Source: Candidatus Litorirhabdus singularis
GTDB taxonomy: Bacteria > Pseudomonadota > Gammaproteobacteria > Pseudomonadales > Halieaceae
DNA length: 64,000 nt
Assembly: GCF_026262625.1 (NCBI RefSeq)
Contig: NZ_SHNN01000001.1
Span: 434,001 to 498,000, forward strand
Direction: 5' to 3'
Numbering within the stretch: position 1 is the first letter of the stretch; the number at the start of each line of letters is the position of its first letter. Both the position numbers and the translations under genes were made by a program. The notes below the pieces were generated by a model. It worked only from the letters and a program-made list of their open reading frames with translations, was not told the origin of the DNA and ran no database searches. Of this stretch, positions 26,243 through 34,665 are shown piece by piece.

Positions 26243-27638
26243 GCTGGGTTCGAATCCGCGCTAGTTTGTCCCTACTCATGCGCACTTTCAGTGCATACCT
26301 CCAGGCGACCAAACCCATTAGCGCTGTGCCTCCGGCGCTGGTCAAACCCATGGTAAAAAGTACAGGCTCAGCCACCGAACCGGGCGCTGCGCCGCTCGAC
26401 AGACCGGAAATATCAATAATGATCCCGGCCAAAAACGTGCCCACCCCCGTAGTAGCCTTGAGCACAAAGGCAGAGGCCGCAAAAAAGACACCTTCCTGCC
26501 GCAGTCCTGTATCGAGCTCCTGCTCATCCAGAATATCCGCCAGTAATGAAGCCCCCAGCACTTGTAGCCCGATCACCAGAAATACCGCGACATAGAGGTT
26601 AATGCACTGCAACAAATACAACGCTAGCGTACCGTTGTCAGGTGCTATGCCCAGCAGCCGGGCTCCAACGAGCCAGATCGCATTGACCGCAAACGCCAGG
26701 CAAATAACGCTAATTAAACGAGGCTTATCCCAACTGCGTCCCAGCCGACGTAAAACCACTAGAGCGGTGATGGTCGCGAACAGCGTCGGCAGCGCCAAAC
26801 CCGCCAATTGGTCAGTCGTGAACTCCCAAAAGTAGGTGCCTATGTAAAGACTCATCGCCACATACACGCCGGCGCAAATACCAAAAGCCAACTTGGTGCC
26901 GATAGTCCGGCGAAAGTTCAAATTATCAAAGGCGCCGCGCAGATCAAGCAATGGCTGAACAAGTTTAAACGGCTCGGTTTGAATAGGCGCCTGCGGCAAC
27001 AGAGGTATTGTGGTACGGGTACCCCAGACACAGAGCAGGCCGGTCACCAGTGCCAGCGCCGTGGAGAGGACACCGTAATGCCAGTAGTTTTCGGCCACCA
27101 AACGTCCATCCGTTCCTCCCTCCGCAACGAAGATCAAACTGTAGGCGATCGCCGGCAGACTTAGCCCGCCGAGCCAGGCCACACTGACTCTCGCCGTAGC
27201 TAAGGAGGTTCGCTCATCGTAGTCCGCCGACATTTCCGCACCCATCGCCTGGTAGGGAATGAAATAGAGCGTTAAGAACGTGCGCAAGAGAATAGAGACC
27301 GTTAGCAGCCAGGCAAATACCTGCCATTCGCTCAGTGCGGGGGGCGGGTTAAACAGAAACAAAAACAGAATCGCCGTCGGAACAGTGCCGACGGCCATTA
27401 GCAAATGACGCCGCCCCCAGCGTGAGTGCACCCGGTCAGACCAACTCCCCACCATCGGATCGCTAACCGCATCCCAACTCATCGCGAGCAGCATTGCCAG
27501 CCCGGAAAGGGTTCCGCTCAGACCTAATACCTGAGTGTAATAAAATACGACGAAAGTGCCGAAAGCGGTATCCTTAACGGCATAAGGAACGTTGCCTAGC
27601 GCGTAGCTCCATTTTTCAAGGGTCGTCAGTTGACGCAT
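26217..27638 (-). CDS. GPH-family sugar:cation symporter-like MFS transporter
   Basis: The 473-residue protein has about 12 transmembrane segments and the GPH (MelB) fingerprint: MSWDAVSDPMVGSWSDR followed by HSRWGRRHLLM, and YFIPYQAMGAEMSADYDERT. GPH members import galactosides, pentosides or glucuronides with Na+ or H+; bacterial homologues next to lipid genes also move other solutes. The ATG at 27638 has GGAT about ten bases upstream. Its end overlaps the TPR-sulfotransferase start, so the pair probably forms an operon; a glycan role is conceivable but unproven. Confidence 0.87.
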   Translation of the reverse strand: MRQLTTLEKWSYALGNVPYAVKDTAFGTFVVFYYTQVLGLSGTLSGLAMLLAMSWDAVSDPMVGSWSDRVHSRWGRRHLLMAVGTVPTAILFLFLFNPPPALSEWQVFAWLLTVSILLRTFLTLYFIPYQAMGAEMSADYDERTSLATARVSVAWLGGLSLPAIAYSLIFVAEGGTDGRLVAENYWHYGVLSTALALVTGLLCVWGTRTTIPLLPQAPIQTEPFKLVQPLLDLRGAFDNLNFRRTIGTKLAFGICAGVYVAMSLYIGTYFWEFTTDQLAGLALPTLFATITALVVLRRLGRSWDKPRLISVICLAFAVNAIWLVGARLLGIAPDNGTLALYLLQCINLYVAVFLVIGLQVLGASLLADILDEQELDTGLRQEGVFFAASAFVLKATTGVGTFLAGIIIDISGLSSGAAPGSVAEPVLFTMGLTSAGGTALMGLVAWRYALKVRMSRDKLARIRTQLDARLVTE

Positions 27639-28191
27639 ATCTTATTATCCAGACCTCGGGAGATTGGTACAGGAAACATCCGGCCAAAAACTGGACGGCT
27701 CCAGCTTATAACTGATGGATCACGGCAAGCCAATTCCTCACAATCAATTAGCGCACCCCAGAGACTATAGTGAAACAAAAAACTTAACTAGCTAAAACGG
27801 TAGGCCAGGCATGGGGTAGCGACCCCATTAACTGCGGTCCAATAGCTGGCTGCTAACACCCGGTAACAGTATGGCAGGACTTGAAACAACCCATAGCAGT
27901 CTTGCGCGTGACCATTGAGTGCCTGAATGACTTAGGCCCTGGCAGTGTCTCCGGAGGTCTGGCACGCGCGGAGTTATTTTTCGGGTTTACTATAACGGCA
28001 AGAGATGCCCTGTGAGCAAACTGGTTTATAGATTGCTATTCGCTCTCGCCCGGGTCGCGGCACCTGTATCAGAGTAATTGTTACCTCTCAATAGACGCTT
28101 GCATTACAATCATTGATCTATCGCCAGTCGCAGCCAAGCTGTTGCGTAAAGTACCCATGACGTGGCCAAACCGAAACTACAGGAGAAACCG
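27639..28191. other. Long gene-free region between divergent genes
   Basis: This 553-bp region separates the MFS gene (minus) from the ketosteroid isomerase gene (plus), so it should hold promoters for both. No reading frame with family resemblance was found. Weak -10-like hexamers are TATAAC in the 27990 area and TACAAT in the 28100 area, without good -35 partners. The one clear structure is the hairpin at 27811-27828. Confidence 0.5.
27811..27828. repeat. Perfect 7-bp hairpin ATGGGGT-AGCG-ACCCCAT
   Basis: The arms are perfectly complementary with a four-base loop. No T-run follows on either strand, so it is not a standard intrinsic terminator. It lies about 170 bp upstream of the MFS start and 360 bp upstream of the isomerase start; it could be an operator or an RNA structure in a leader. 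Confidence 0.4.
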
Positions 28192-28566
28192 ATGACTGAA
28201 GCGGAAGAGACACACAAACTGGTCACGGACTATATCGAGATGATGTGCGCGAGTGATGTAGACGGTATCATTGCTCTGTTCGCCGCAAACGCGACAGCCG
28301 AAGACCCTGTCGGTGGTGATGTTCAAAACGGCAAGCAGGCTATTGAAGCCTTTTACGCCAAAAATGCACCGCTGCTGCAAGTAGAGTTATGCGGGCCCAT
28401 TTGTGTCGCTGGCAACTCCGTTGCGTTTCCGATTTTAGCGGAGCTCAGCATGGGTGGCAGCAAAAGCTATCTGAACGCTATCGACACTTTTGAGTTTGGT
28501 GAAGACGGTAAAATCGTCCGCATGCGAGCTTTTTGGAACCCCGCCGAAATGCGCCCTCAGCGTTAG
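28192..28566 (+). CDS. Steroid Delta5-3-ketoisomerase (NTF2/SnoaL fold)
   Basis: The 124-residue product matches bacterial ketosteroid isomerase in length and catalytic residues. Tyr14 (VTDYIEMM), Asp38 (ATAEDPVGG) and Asp98 (NAIDTFEF) align with the Tyr14, Asp38 and Asp99 used to shift the Delta5 double bond of 3-oxo steroids to Delta4. The flanking YLNAIDTFEFGEDGKIV matches the same segment of Pseudomonas KSI. The ATG at 28192 follows AGGAGA; a longer frame from 28162 would add ten residues. Another NTF2-like gene starts 28 bp downstream and is probably co-transcribed. This is the strongest direct hint of steroid metabolism in the window, though some KSI-like proteins use other substrates. 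Confidence 0.82.
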   Translation: MTEAEETHKLVTDYIEMMCASDVDGIIALFAANATAEDPVGGDVQNGKQAIEAFYAKNAPLLQVELCGPICVAGNSVAFPILAELSMGGSKSYLNAIDTFEFGEDGKIVRMRAFWNPAEMRPQR

Positions 28567-28594
28567 AGCCAAGGCTCATCCAATGGAGAGTAAT

Positions 28595-29041
28595 ATGTCA
28601 GCAACAGATGAAAATCAGGCCAACAAGGCCGTGGTCGAGAAAATGTGGCGCGCAATGGGAGAAATGGACTGGGAGACGCTCAAAAGCTGCATGCACCCTG
28701 ACATCCATTATCAGGATGTACCCACCGATGACCCAGGTTCCACAGGGCCGGAAAACTGTGTCAAGCGCCTGTCGATAGCCTTCAATCACCTGTCACTGCA
28801 GGAGCAGGTCACACATCACATTGCAGCCGATGGTGACGTGGTATTTCTGGACCACACCGAGACCTGGACTTTCAAGACCGGGGAAAAAGCTTCACACACC
28901 TTCGCCACCATGCACGAAATGAAAGACGGTAAGGTGTATCGGTGGAGTGACTATTGGGACGTGAACAAATTCGTCGGTCAGTTTCCGGACTGGTTCCTGG
29001 AGGAAATGATGAAGAGCACAGCCGAGGATTTCACAGACTAG
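28595..29041 (+). CDS. NTF2-like protein, limonene-epoxide hydrolase/SnoaL type
   Basis: The 148-residue product has an NTF2-like fold related to limonene-1,2-epoxide hydrolase: a helical MWRAMGEMDWETLKSCMHPDI start, then HYQDVPTDDPG and, near the end, KDGKVYRWSDYWDVNKFV. In true LEH the catalytic Tyr, Asn, Arg and Asp are fixed; here the Tyr-x-Asn site reads YQD and the Arg-x-Asp region reads LDHTE, so hydrolase activity is doubtful. The ATG at 28595 follows GGAG at seven bases. It follows the ketosteroid isomerase gene closely, suggesting related substrates. Confidence 0.75.
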   Translation: MSATDENQANKAVVEKMWRAMGEMDWETLKSCMHPDIHYQDVPTDDPGSTGPENCVKRLSIAFNHLSLQEQVTHHIAADGDVVFLDHTETWTFKTGEKASHTFATMHEMKDGKVYRWSDYWDVNKFVGQFPDWFLEEMMKSTAEDFTD

Positions 29042-29137
29042 GCCAGACGTGGGTGCGGACTTGGAGGGGTGGGGGTGATCGGATCATGGTTTGCGAACGT
29101 AAAAATACTACTTAAACCGCTTTAAGGCCCACTCCCT

Positions 29138-29695
29138 ATGCTCTTCAAACGGCTGCTTCTGCCACCCCTGCTACTGCTAATGAGCGCGTGCTCACAAGTC
29201 CAGATCGAACAACACACCGATCTGCAGCCCGCTATGCAGCTGGAGCAGTTTTTTAGCGGCCAGATGACAGCACATGGTGTGGTTAAAGATCGCAGCGGCA
29301 AAATTATTCGCACCTTCAATGCCGACATAGCTGCAAGCTGGGATGCCGGGGTAGGTACCCTCGACGAGGATTTTATCTTCGATGATGGTGAATTGCAGAA
29401 GCGAATATGGACCCTCACGCCACAAGCTGATGGCAGTTATACTGGTAGTGCTGGAGACGTGGTCGGCGATGGCCAGCTAATGGTCGCTGGTAATAGCGTG
29501 TTTCTTGACTACGTACTTCGCATACCCTACAAAGATGGCACTATAGATGTGCGCGTCGATGATCGCATGTACCTGGTTACCGACGACATCCTGCTCAATG
29601 AATCAAGAATGCTAAAATTTGGCGTTCAGGTCGGCAGTCTACTGCTGGTCATCATCCGTCAGCCTGCAGAGGCAACAGAAGGGCTAACACCATGA
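29138..29695 (+). CDS. DUF3833 family lipoprotein
   Basis: The 185-residue protein has a lipoprotein signal with Cys18 (LLLLMSAC) and the DUF3833 pattern: LEQFFSGQMTAHGVVKDR, GTLDEDFIFDDGELQKRIW, SYTGSAGDVVG and YLVTDDILLNESRMLKFGVQVG. DUF3833 proteins are predicted periplasmic or outer-membrane lipoproteins of unknown function. Its TGA overlaps the ATG of the next gene (ATGA at 29692-29695), indicating translational coupling. Confidence 0.87.
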   Translation: MLFKRLLLPPLLLLMSACSQVQIEQHTDLQPAMQLEQFFSGQMTAHGVVKDRSGKIIRTFNADIAASWDAGVGTLDEDFIFDDGELQKRIWTLTPQADGSYTGSAGDVVGDGQLMVAGNSVFLDYVLRIPYKDGTIDVRVDDRMYLVTDDILLNESRMLKFGVQVGSLLLVIIRQPAEATEGLTP

Positions 29696-30144
29696 CCACT
29701 ACTTACCGCGGCGCCTGGAAAGAGGCTGAAGTCGCTGAATTCCTCCAGCAAAGCAGCTTTCCGATTCGGCTTGCAAGTGTCGGTGCCGATGGTTTTCCGC
29801 GCGTCGTTTCGCTGTGGTTTCGTCACCAGCAGGACCAAATTTTATGTGTATCTCATCGCGACTCGCACCTCATCAAGATACTTAGTGCCAACCCGCGGGT
29901 AGGCTTCGAGGTAGCGCCTAACGAGCCACCTTACTATGGCGTCAGGGGTCAGGCACTAGTCAGTCTGGAGCCACTGGGAGACAAATCAACACTGCATGAA
30001 TTGCTCAGCCGTTACCTGGGCGGCAGCGATTCAGGTCTGGGACAATGGCTGCTAGATCGCAGCGATGAGGAATTGTTAATAACCCTCAAGCCTTCGCGCA
30101 TCTACAGTTGGGACTACCGAGAGCGAATGGCAGAAGCAGTATGA
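29692..30144 (+). CDS. Pyridoxamine 5'-phosphate oxidase-family protein
   Basis: The 150-residue product has the split-barrel FMN-binding fold: FPIRLASVGADGFPRVVSLWF, then ILCVSHRDSHLIKIL with PRVGFEV, and YYGVRGQALVSLEPL. It resembles PPOX-class proteins that bind FMN or F420. It lacks the distinctive PdxH substrate motifs, so vitamin B6 oxidation is not implied. It starts inside the stop of the DUF3833 gene and its own stop overlaps the next start (ATGA at 30141-30144), so three genes are coupled. Confidence 0.83.
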   Translation: MTTTYRGAWKEAEVAEFLQQSSFPIRLASVGADGFPRVVSLWFRHQQDQILCVSHRDSHLIKILSANPRVGFEVAPNEPPYYGVRGQALVSLEPLGDKSTLHELLSRYLGGSDSGLGQWLLDRSDEELLITLKPSRIYSWDYRERMAEAV

Positions 30145-30761
30145 AGATTTCCAGCACCACGTTCAATGTATCAGGACTATTGCGAGCCATCGCCATTGTT
30201 GCGTTGACAGGAGCCACCAGCATGGCAAACAGTATCGAAGAGCCTGCCTACCAAATGCTATATAAACTGGGCGACGTAGAGCTACGTGAATATGAGCCTG
30301 CAATCCAGGCCATCACGGTGTTGCCTGACAATAGTGGGACTAACGCCGGCTTTCGCCGTCTGGCAGGATTCATCTTTGGCGGCAACAGCTCCGGCGAGTC
30401 AATTGCCATGACGGCTCCCGTACAGGAAACATTGGGCAGCACCAAAACCACGATGGCTTTCACCATGCCCAGCGCCTACAACATGGAGCAGTTACCGGAA
30501 CCGAGCGACCAGAGCGTGACGCTGGTAAAGGTTCCCGGTCGAACCGCCGCCGTGATCAGTTTCTCTGGCTGGGCCACCGCCGGCAAAATCAGGAAGTACA
30601 CCCAGCAGCTGCGCGATGCGCTAGAGCAACAGTCGATTGCCATTGCCGGTGACATGACACTGAATCAATACAATCCACCGTGGACGCCACCGTTTCAGCG
30701 CCGCAACGAAATAATGGTAGATATTGCGCTATCTCCACTGAGTCAAGGCGACAGTAACTAA
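30141..30761 (+). CDS. SOUL haem-binding family protein, exported
   Basis: The 206-residue product has an N-terminal export signal (LLRAIAIVALTGATSMA) and the SOUL/p22HBP domain: YQMLYKLGDVELREYEPAI, FRRLAGFIFGGNSSGESIAM and TAPVQET, with NQYNPPWTPPFQRRNEIMV at the end. Eukaryotic members bind haem or porphyrin in a hydrophobic pocket; bacterial roles are uncertain. The ATG at 30141 overlaps the preceding stop as ATGA. Its own stop overlaps the converging acyltransferase gene by 4 bp. Coupling to an FMN-fold protein suggests a small redox or porphyrin-binding module, which is inference. Confidence 0.87.
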   Translation: MKISSTTFNVSGLLRAIAIVALTGATSMANSIEEPAYQMLYKLGDVELREYEPAIQAITVLPDNSGTNAGFRRLAGFIFGGNSSGESIAMTAPVQETLGSTKTTMAFTMPSAYNMEQLPEPSDQSVTLVKVPGRTAAVISFSGWATAGKIRKYTQQLRDALEQQSIAIAGDMTLNQYNPPWTPPFQRRNEIMVDIALSPLSQGDSN

Positions 30762-32260
30762 GCAAAACGTCCCCGCTCCACTTCGGCATGTTTAGCGGAT
30801 TCTGCTACGCCGCCTGCTGCCAATGGATGCGCCCAAAGAGCTGCCAACTCCCTCTCATAAGCCGCGTGCAAGCGCACCGCAGCGAGCCTTATATCGCCAA
30901 GCTCGGAGAACTGCACAGGCGGCAGTATAGACACATTAATAGTCGCCGAACGCAGCAACAGGCCGCCCTTGGGCAGAGTATCTGCCACGTTATGAAGTAC
31001 CACCGGGATCAAAGGCACTCGCATTTTACGCGCCAAGTAGAATGCCCCATGCTTGAACTCCAACAGTTCGCCGGTGGCACTGCGGGTTCCCTCCGGGGCA
31101 ATGACAATACTCTTCCCTGCATCGAGCACCTCGCGCGCCTGGACCAGACACGCCGATTGATTATTGGCATTCCGATCTACAAATATTGCTCCGTGGGCTC
31201 GCAGCAGCGGACCCAATACTGGATTACTAGCCAACTCCTGCTTCACCATCGGCACCACGTCGTGACGCAGCAGATGCGCCAGCACCACTGAGTCCATATA
31301 GCTCTGGTGATTGAAGGTGAAAATCGCGGGGCGTTCTGCCTCCAGGTACTCTGCACCTTTAACGTCAAATTCGAGGCCAGCACTGGCTGCACCCAGATCC
31401 GCCAGGGTAACCATCATGCGGTTGCTGGCACTGCGGCCAGACCTCGAAAAAAGCCATGCTGCCGCCCCTGCTGCGGCGGCCGACAACAGGGTATTTCCCA
31501 TCAGAGCGGTGCGCAGCAAGCTTTCCAGATCGCCTTTACCACGGCTGCAAAAGCTCAGCACCGGCCAACCCCGCTGAGTAGCAACCGACAGCAGTGCCTC
31601 GGATGGATTAGTTGCGATGGGATATCCCACCTGTTTGAGCAACGGCAAATCATCGTAAGAATCAGAATAGAACCAGCTCTGCGCCAACCTGGCGCCATGG
31701 CGGCGCGAATACTTCCGAGCCGCCATTACCTTGCCTTCGCCATAACATAGTGGACCTACCAGTTCTCCAGTCAGATGGTCATCCCTTATTTCCAGTCGCG
31801 TGCAGAGGAAATCGTCAACCCCGAGCGCCTGCGCAACCTGAGCCACCTGAAATTGAGTCGCCGCAGAAACGATAACCACCTTGTGGCCCAGCTCCTGGTG
31901 CAGAGCGACCAGTTCCCGCGCCTCACGATAGATATTCGCGGCCACACTACGTGCAAAGGCTTTGTCTGCCAGTTCCTGCAGCTCACGGGCCTCAATACCG
32001 GCGATGCCGCCAAGGAACGATTTGTAAACACTGGAGTAATTACGGCCACCGCCGCGACGATCATAATGCGCCAGAAACTCCACCGCCATTCTGACCGTGT
32101 CAGAACGACGCGACAAAACACCCTCACGTAACAGCGCCCATATCGAATGTCCAAGAATCAGCGTTTTATCCATATCGAAGAAAGCGACCACCGGCTCGCC
32201 ATGATCCGGCAACGCTAACAATCGCTGCCTATGCTCTACCAATGCTTTAACTGCACTCAC
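30758..32260 (-). CDS. HAD-IB phosphatase fused to lysophosphatidic acid acyltransferase
   Basis: The 500-residue protein joins two activities. Residues 20-240 are a HAD-IB hydrolase (Asp29 nucleophile in FFDMDKT, VVIVSAATQFQVAQVAQ, and the motif IV region FYSDSYDDLPLL). Residues 290-470 are a PlsC-type acyltransferase with FNHQSYMDSVV (NHx4D) near 320 and IAPEGTRS near 387. PlsC domains acylate lysophosphatidic acid; the HAD part may remove a phosphate, so the fusion could make diacylglycerol-type lipids or serine-linked products. The start is GTG at 32260 after AGGGGG. The fusion is known in other bacteria but is less common than separate genes. Confidence 0.88.
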   Translation of the reverse strand: MSAVKALVEHRQRLLALPDHGEPVVAFFDMDKTLILGHSIWALLREGVLSRRSDTVRMAVEFLAHYDRRGGGRNYSSVYKSFLGGIAGIEARELQELADKAFARSVAANIYREARELVALHQELGHKVVIVSAATQFQVAQVAQALGVDDFLCTRLEIRDDHLTGELVGPLCYGEGKVMAARKYSRRHGARLAQSWFYSDSYDDLPLLKQVGYPIATNPSEALLSVATQRGWPVLSFCSRGKGDLESLLRTALMGNTLLSAAAAGAAAWLFSRSGRSASNRMMVTLADLGAASAGLEFDVKGAEYLEAERPAIFTFNHQSYMDSVVLAHLLRHDVVPMVKQELASNPVLGPLLRAHGAIFVDRNANNQSACLVQAREVLDAGKSIVIAPEGTRSATGELLEFKHGAFYLARKMRVPLIPVVLHNVADTLPKGGLLLRSATINVSILPPVQFSELGDIRLAAVRLHAAYERELAALWAHPLAAGGVAESAKHAEVERGRFA

Positions 32261-32644
32261 TGTTAAACCCCCTTGAACTGAAGCCCTGCCTCAGACGCAT
32301 CAATGTTAGTTGGCTATCTGTTCGCTGATAGAAGCAGCTCACCACTACTGTGTCTGATCCAGCAAAATGTGTGCCAGAACTGAGGCAAACTACTCAGCCC
32401 TATATACCTAGCATATAGACACAAAGTTAACGGGATATGACACTGGCGTCGTAATGCAACATGCACTGAACTGGCCCGCAGGCGGATTGAGCGCACCTTT
32501 ATGCAGCAAAGTGCACTGCGCGCGGACTTCAGTGCAGTTATCGTGCGTTACGTAATAGCTGCGCTAGACTATGCTGACAGCGAGCCTGCAGCTCACTGCT
32601 GTCATTGCGATAGCAAAATAACAATAAGAGGGAACCGGCACACC
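32261..32644. other. Gene-free region before the fucosidase gene
   Basis: This region of about 380 bp holds the promoters of two divergent genes. A CTATAT-N7-ATATAG inverted repeat lies at 32400-32418. Three TGCACT/AGTGCA elements occur near 32462, 32511 and 32531, and could be a spaced operator series. No coding frame with family similarity was seen; a frame that extends the fucosidase upstream into it looks spurious. Confidence 0.4.
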
Positions 32645-34174
32645 ATGCGCGACTTCTATAGATTTTTCTCAAGTCTTAGGCAGCCTCTCTTAATCGCTGT
32701 ATTTTCTGCGTTTATCTTACCGGGTTGTAGTTCCGAAACCCCGCCGGCGCTAGAGCGCAGCCGGCAGATGCCGGAGTGGTTCGAGGATGCCAAGCTGGGC
32801 ATCTTTATCCACTGGGGGCTGCCATCGGTTCCAGCCTATGCGGCTGGTGAAGCTTTTGAGCCCGGGGAACTCGAGCGTCAGGTGCTACTGGGACGGGGCA
32901 GCTATGAAATACCTTACGCCGAGTGGTATTTGTTCTCACTGCAAGACCGCAACGGCAAGACCCGCGCCTGGCACAATGAGCACTGGGGTGAAAACTCTCC
33001 CTATCAGGCATTCAAGCCGATTTATGAACAACGGGTTGCCGACAACTGGAAGCCGGCGGAATGGGCACAGTTATTCTCGGACTTTGGCGCTCGCTACGTA
33101 GTGCTCGTCTCCAAGCATCATGACGGCTATACCCTATGGCCGAGTGCGGTTCCCAATCCGCATCAGGACAACTGGTTCAACAAGCAGGACATTGTTGGCG
33201 AGCTGGCAGACGCCGTGCGTGCCAAGGGTATGAAGTACGGCCTCTATTACTCTACCGGCCTGGACTGGACTTTCGAACTGTCAGCAGACGGTGACTTTTT
33301 TACCAATTTCCTAAAGTCCGCTCCGCAGGGGCAGGACTACGGTGACTACACTAACGGCCACCTACGCGAACTTATCACCAATTACAGACCCGCTGTGATC
33401 TGGGCTGATATTGGCTATCCGTCACGGGGTGATCGCGACGCTTTGTTACTAGATTACTTTGAGCAGGTACCGGATGGTGTCATCAATGACCGCTGGGAGG
33501 CGTTTGATTTTCTGGGTCGCGTGGCCGCCTGGCCTGGGGGCGCCTGGCTACTGAAGAAGCTCGCGGTCTGGAGCGTTCAGAGGGAAACCGACCCATTACA
33601 GGACGTGGCCACCCGCTTCGGATTCAAAACCAGTGAATACGCTAACCTGCCAGGCATCGCCCCCTTTAAGTGGGAATCAACTCGCGGCCTTGGTGGCTCC
33701 TTTGGCTTCCAGCAGTTGGAAACTGCCGCTGACATGCTCTCGGGGGAAGCTCTGGTGCACTACGTCATCGATACCGTCTCCAAAAATGGCAACGTGTTGA
33801 TCAACGTTGGCCCGGACAGCTATGGCCAGATTCCCAGCATTCAACAACGCCCGCTGCTGGAGCTGGGGGGCTGGCTCAAGATCAATGGTGAGGCCATCTA
33901 CGGCACCCGACCTTGGGACATATTTGGCGGCCTCACTGCAGAGGGACAGTCACTGCGCTATACCCGCAAGGACAACACACTGTATGCCATGCTGCTGGCA
34001 GCCCCCACCGGGAAGATCACTTTGACTGAAGTATTACCGGAGGTGAGCGCCGTCGAACTATTAGGGTACGGCGCCGTGGACTACAAAAAAGTCACCACTG
34101 GTCTGCAGATTCAACTGCCCGCTGAGGCGCTGCCGCTGCAACCGGCCTATACTTTTGCTTTCACCATCGAGTAA
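32645..34174 (+). CDS. Alpha-L-fucosidase (GH29), lipoprotein
   Basis: The 509-residue product begins at the ATG at 32645 with a lipoprotein signal (FSAFILPGC, Cys28). The GH29 domain shows WFEDAKLGIFIHWG at its start, RYVVLVSKHHDGYTLWPS and MKYGLYYSTGLDW, and AVIWADIGYP with Asp255 as the likely nucleophile. GH29 enzymes release alpha-L-fucose by a retaining mechanism. It is probably periplasmic or outer-membrane anchored and may act on algal fucans or glycoconjugates. The ribosome site is distant (GAGGG about 13 bases). It is followed by an NTF2-like gene 29 bp downstream. Confidence 0.88.
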   Translation: MRDFYRFFSSLRQPLLIAVFSAFILPGCSSETPPALERSRQMPEWFEDAKLGIFIHWGLPSVPAYAAGEAFEPGELERQVLLGRGSYEIPYAEWYLFSLQDRNGKTRAWHNEHWGENSPYQAFKPIYEQRVADNWKPAEWAQLFSDFGARYVVLVSKHHDGYTLWPSAVPNPHQDNWFNKQDIVGELADAVRAKGMKYGLYYSTGLDWTFELSADGDFFTNFLKSAPQGQDYGDYTNGHLRELITNYRPAVIWADIGYPSRGDRDALLLDYFEQVPDGVINDRWEAFDFLGRVAAWPGGAWLLKKLAVWSVQRETDPLQDVATRFGFKTSEYANLPGIAPFKWESTRGLGGSFGFQQLETAADMLSGEALVHYVIDTVSKNGNVLINVGPDSYGQIPSIQQRPLLELGGWLKINGEAIYGTRPWDIFGGLTAEGQSLRYTRKDNTLYAMLLAAPTGKITLTEVLPEVSAVELLGYGAVDYKKVTTGLQIQLPAEALPLQPAYTFAFTIE

Positions 34175-34203
34175 GCAACGCCAACCTTAAAGGACAACGC
34201 GCT

Positions 34204-34650
34204 ATGTCAGCACCGGACAAGAAGGCTCTACTAAACTGGGCAACCCAGTATCCGCTCCTGTGGAATGCGGGCAACAAACAAGCGTGGATTGATAGCTATC
34301 GCACCGTTTGCCCTGGCGACAATGTCACCATGCTGGACCCGGTTGGGACACCCGAAAAAACGGGCTTTCGCCATAGCTGCGAAGACTCATGGGACTTATT
34401 CCAGCCGCGCGTTCGCTTCAAAATACAAGAAGGTACGTTATTCGTCTGCGGCAATGAGGTGGCCTGGTGTCTGGAAAACCATTTTGACGGACCTGACGGA
34501 CCGCAGGTGCAGTACAGCATCGAGACTTATCGCTTTGGGGAAGACGGCTCATTGGAAATTCGCACCTACTACCGGGTACCCACCCACGGCAATGAAGCGA
34601 TTGGTGATATATTCAAAGAGTATTTGCCAGAAAACGAATCTGGTCTTTAG
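34204..34650 (+). CDS. NTF2-like (SnoaL/KSI fold) protein
   Basis: The 148-residue product resembles the SnoaL/NTF2 cone fold: LLNWATQYPLLWNAGNKQAWIDSYR, NVTMLDPVGTPEKTGF, LFVCGNEVAWCLENHF and YSIETYRFGEDGSLEIRTYYR. MLDPVGTP corresponds to the EDPVG region of ketosteroid isomerases, with Leu in place of the Glu before the catalytic Asp. It is the third such protein in the window. The ATG at 34204 follows AAAGGAC. Function unknown. Confidence 0.75.
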   Translation: MSAPDKKALLNWATQYPLLWNAGNKQAWIDSYRTVCPGDNVTMLDPVGTPEKTGFRHSCEDSWDLFQPRVRFKIQEGTLFVCGNEVAWCLENHFDGPDGPQVQYSIETYRFGEDGSLEIRTYYRVPTHGNEAIGDIFKEYLPENESGL

Positions 34651-34665
34651 TATCGCCAAGAGAGC

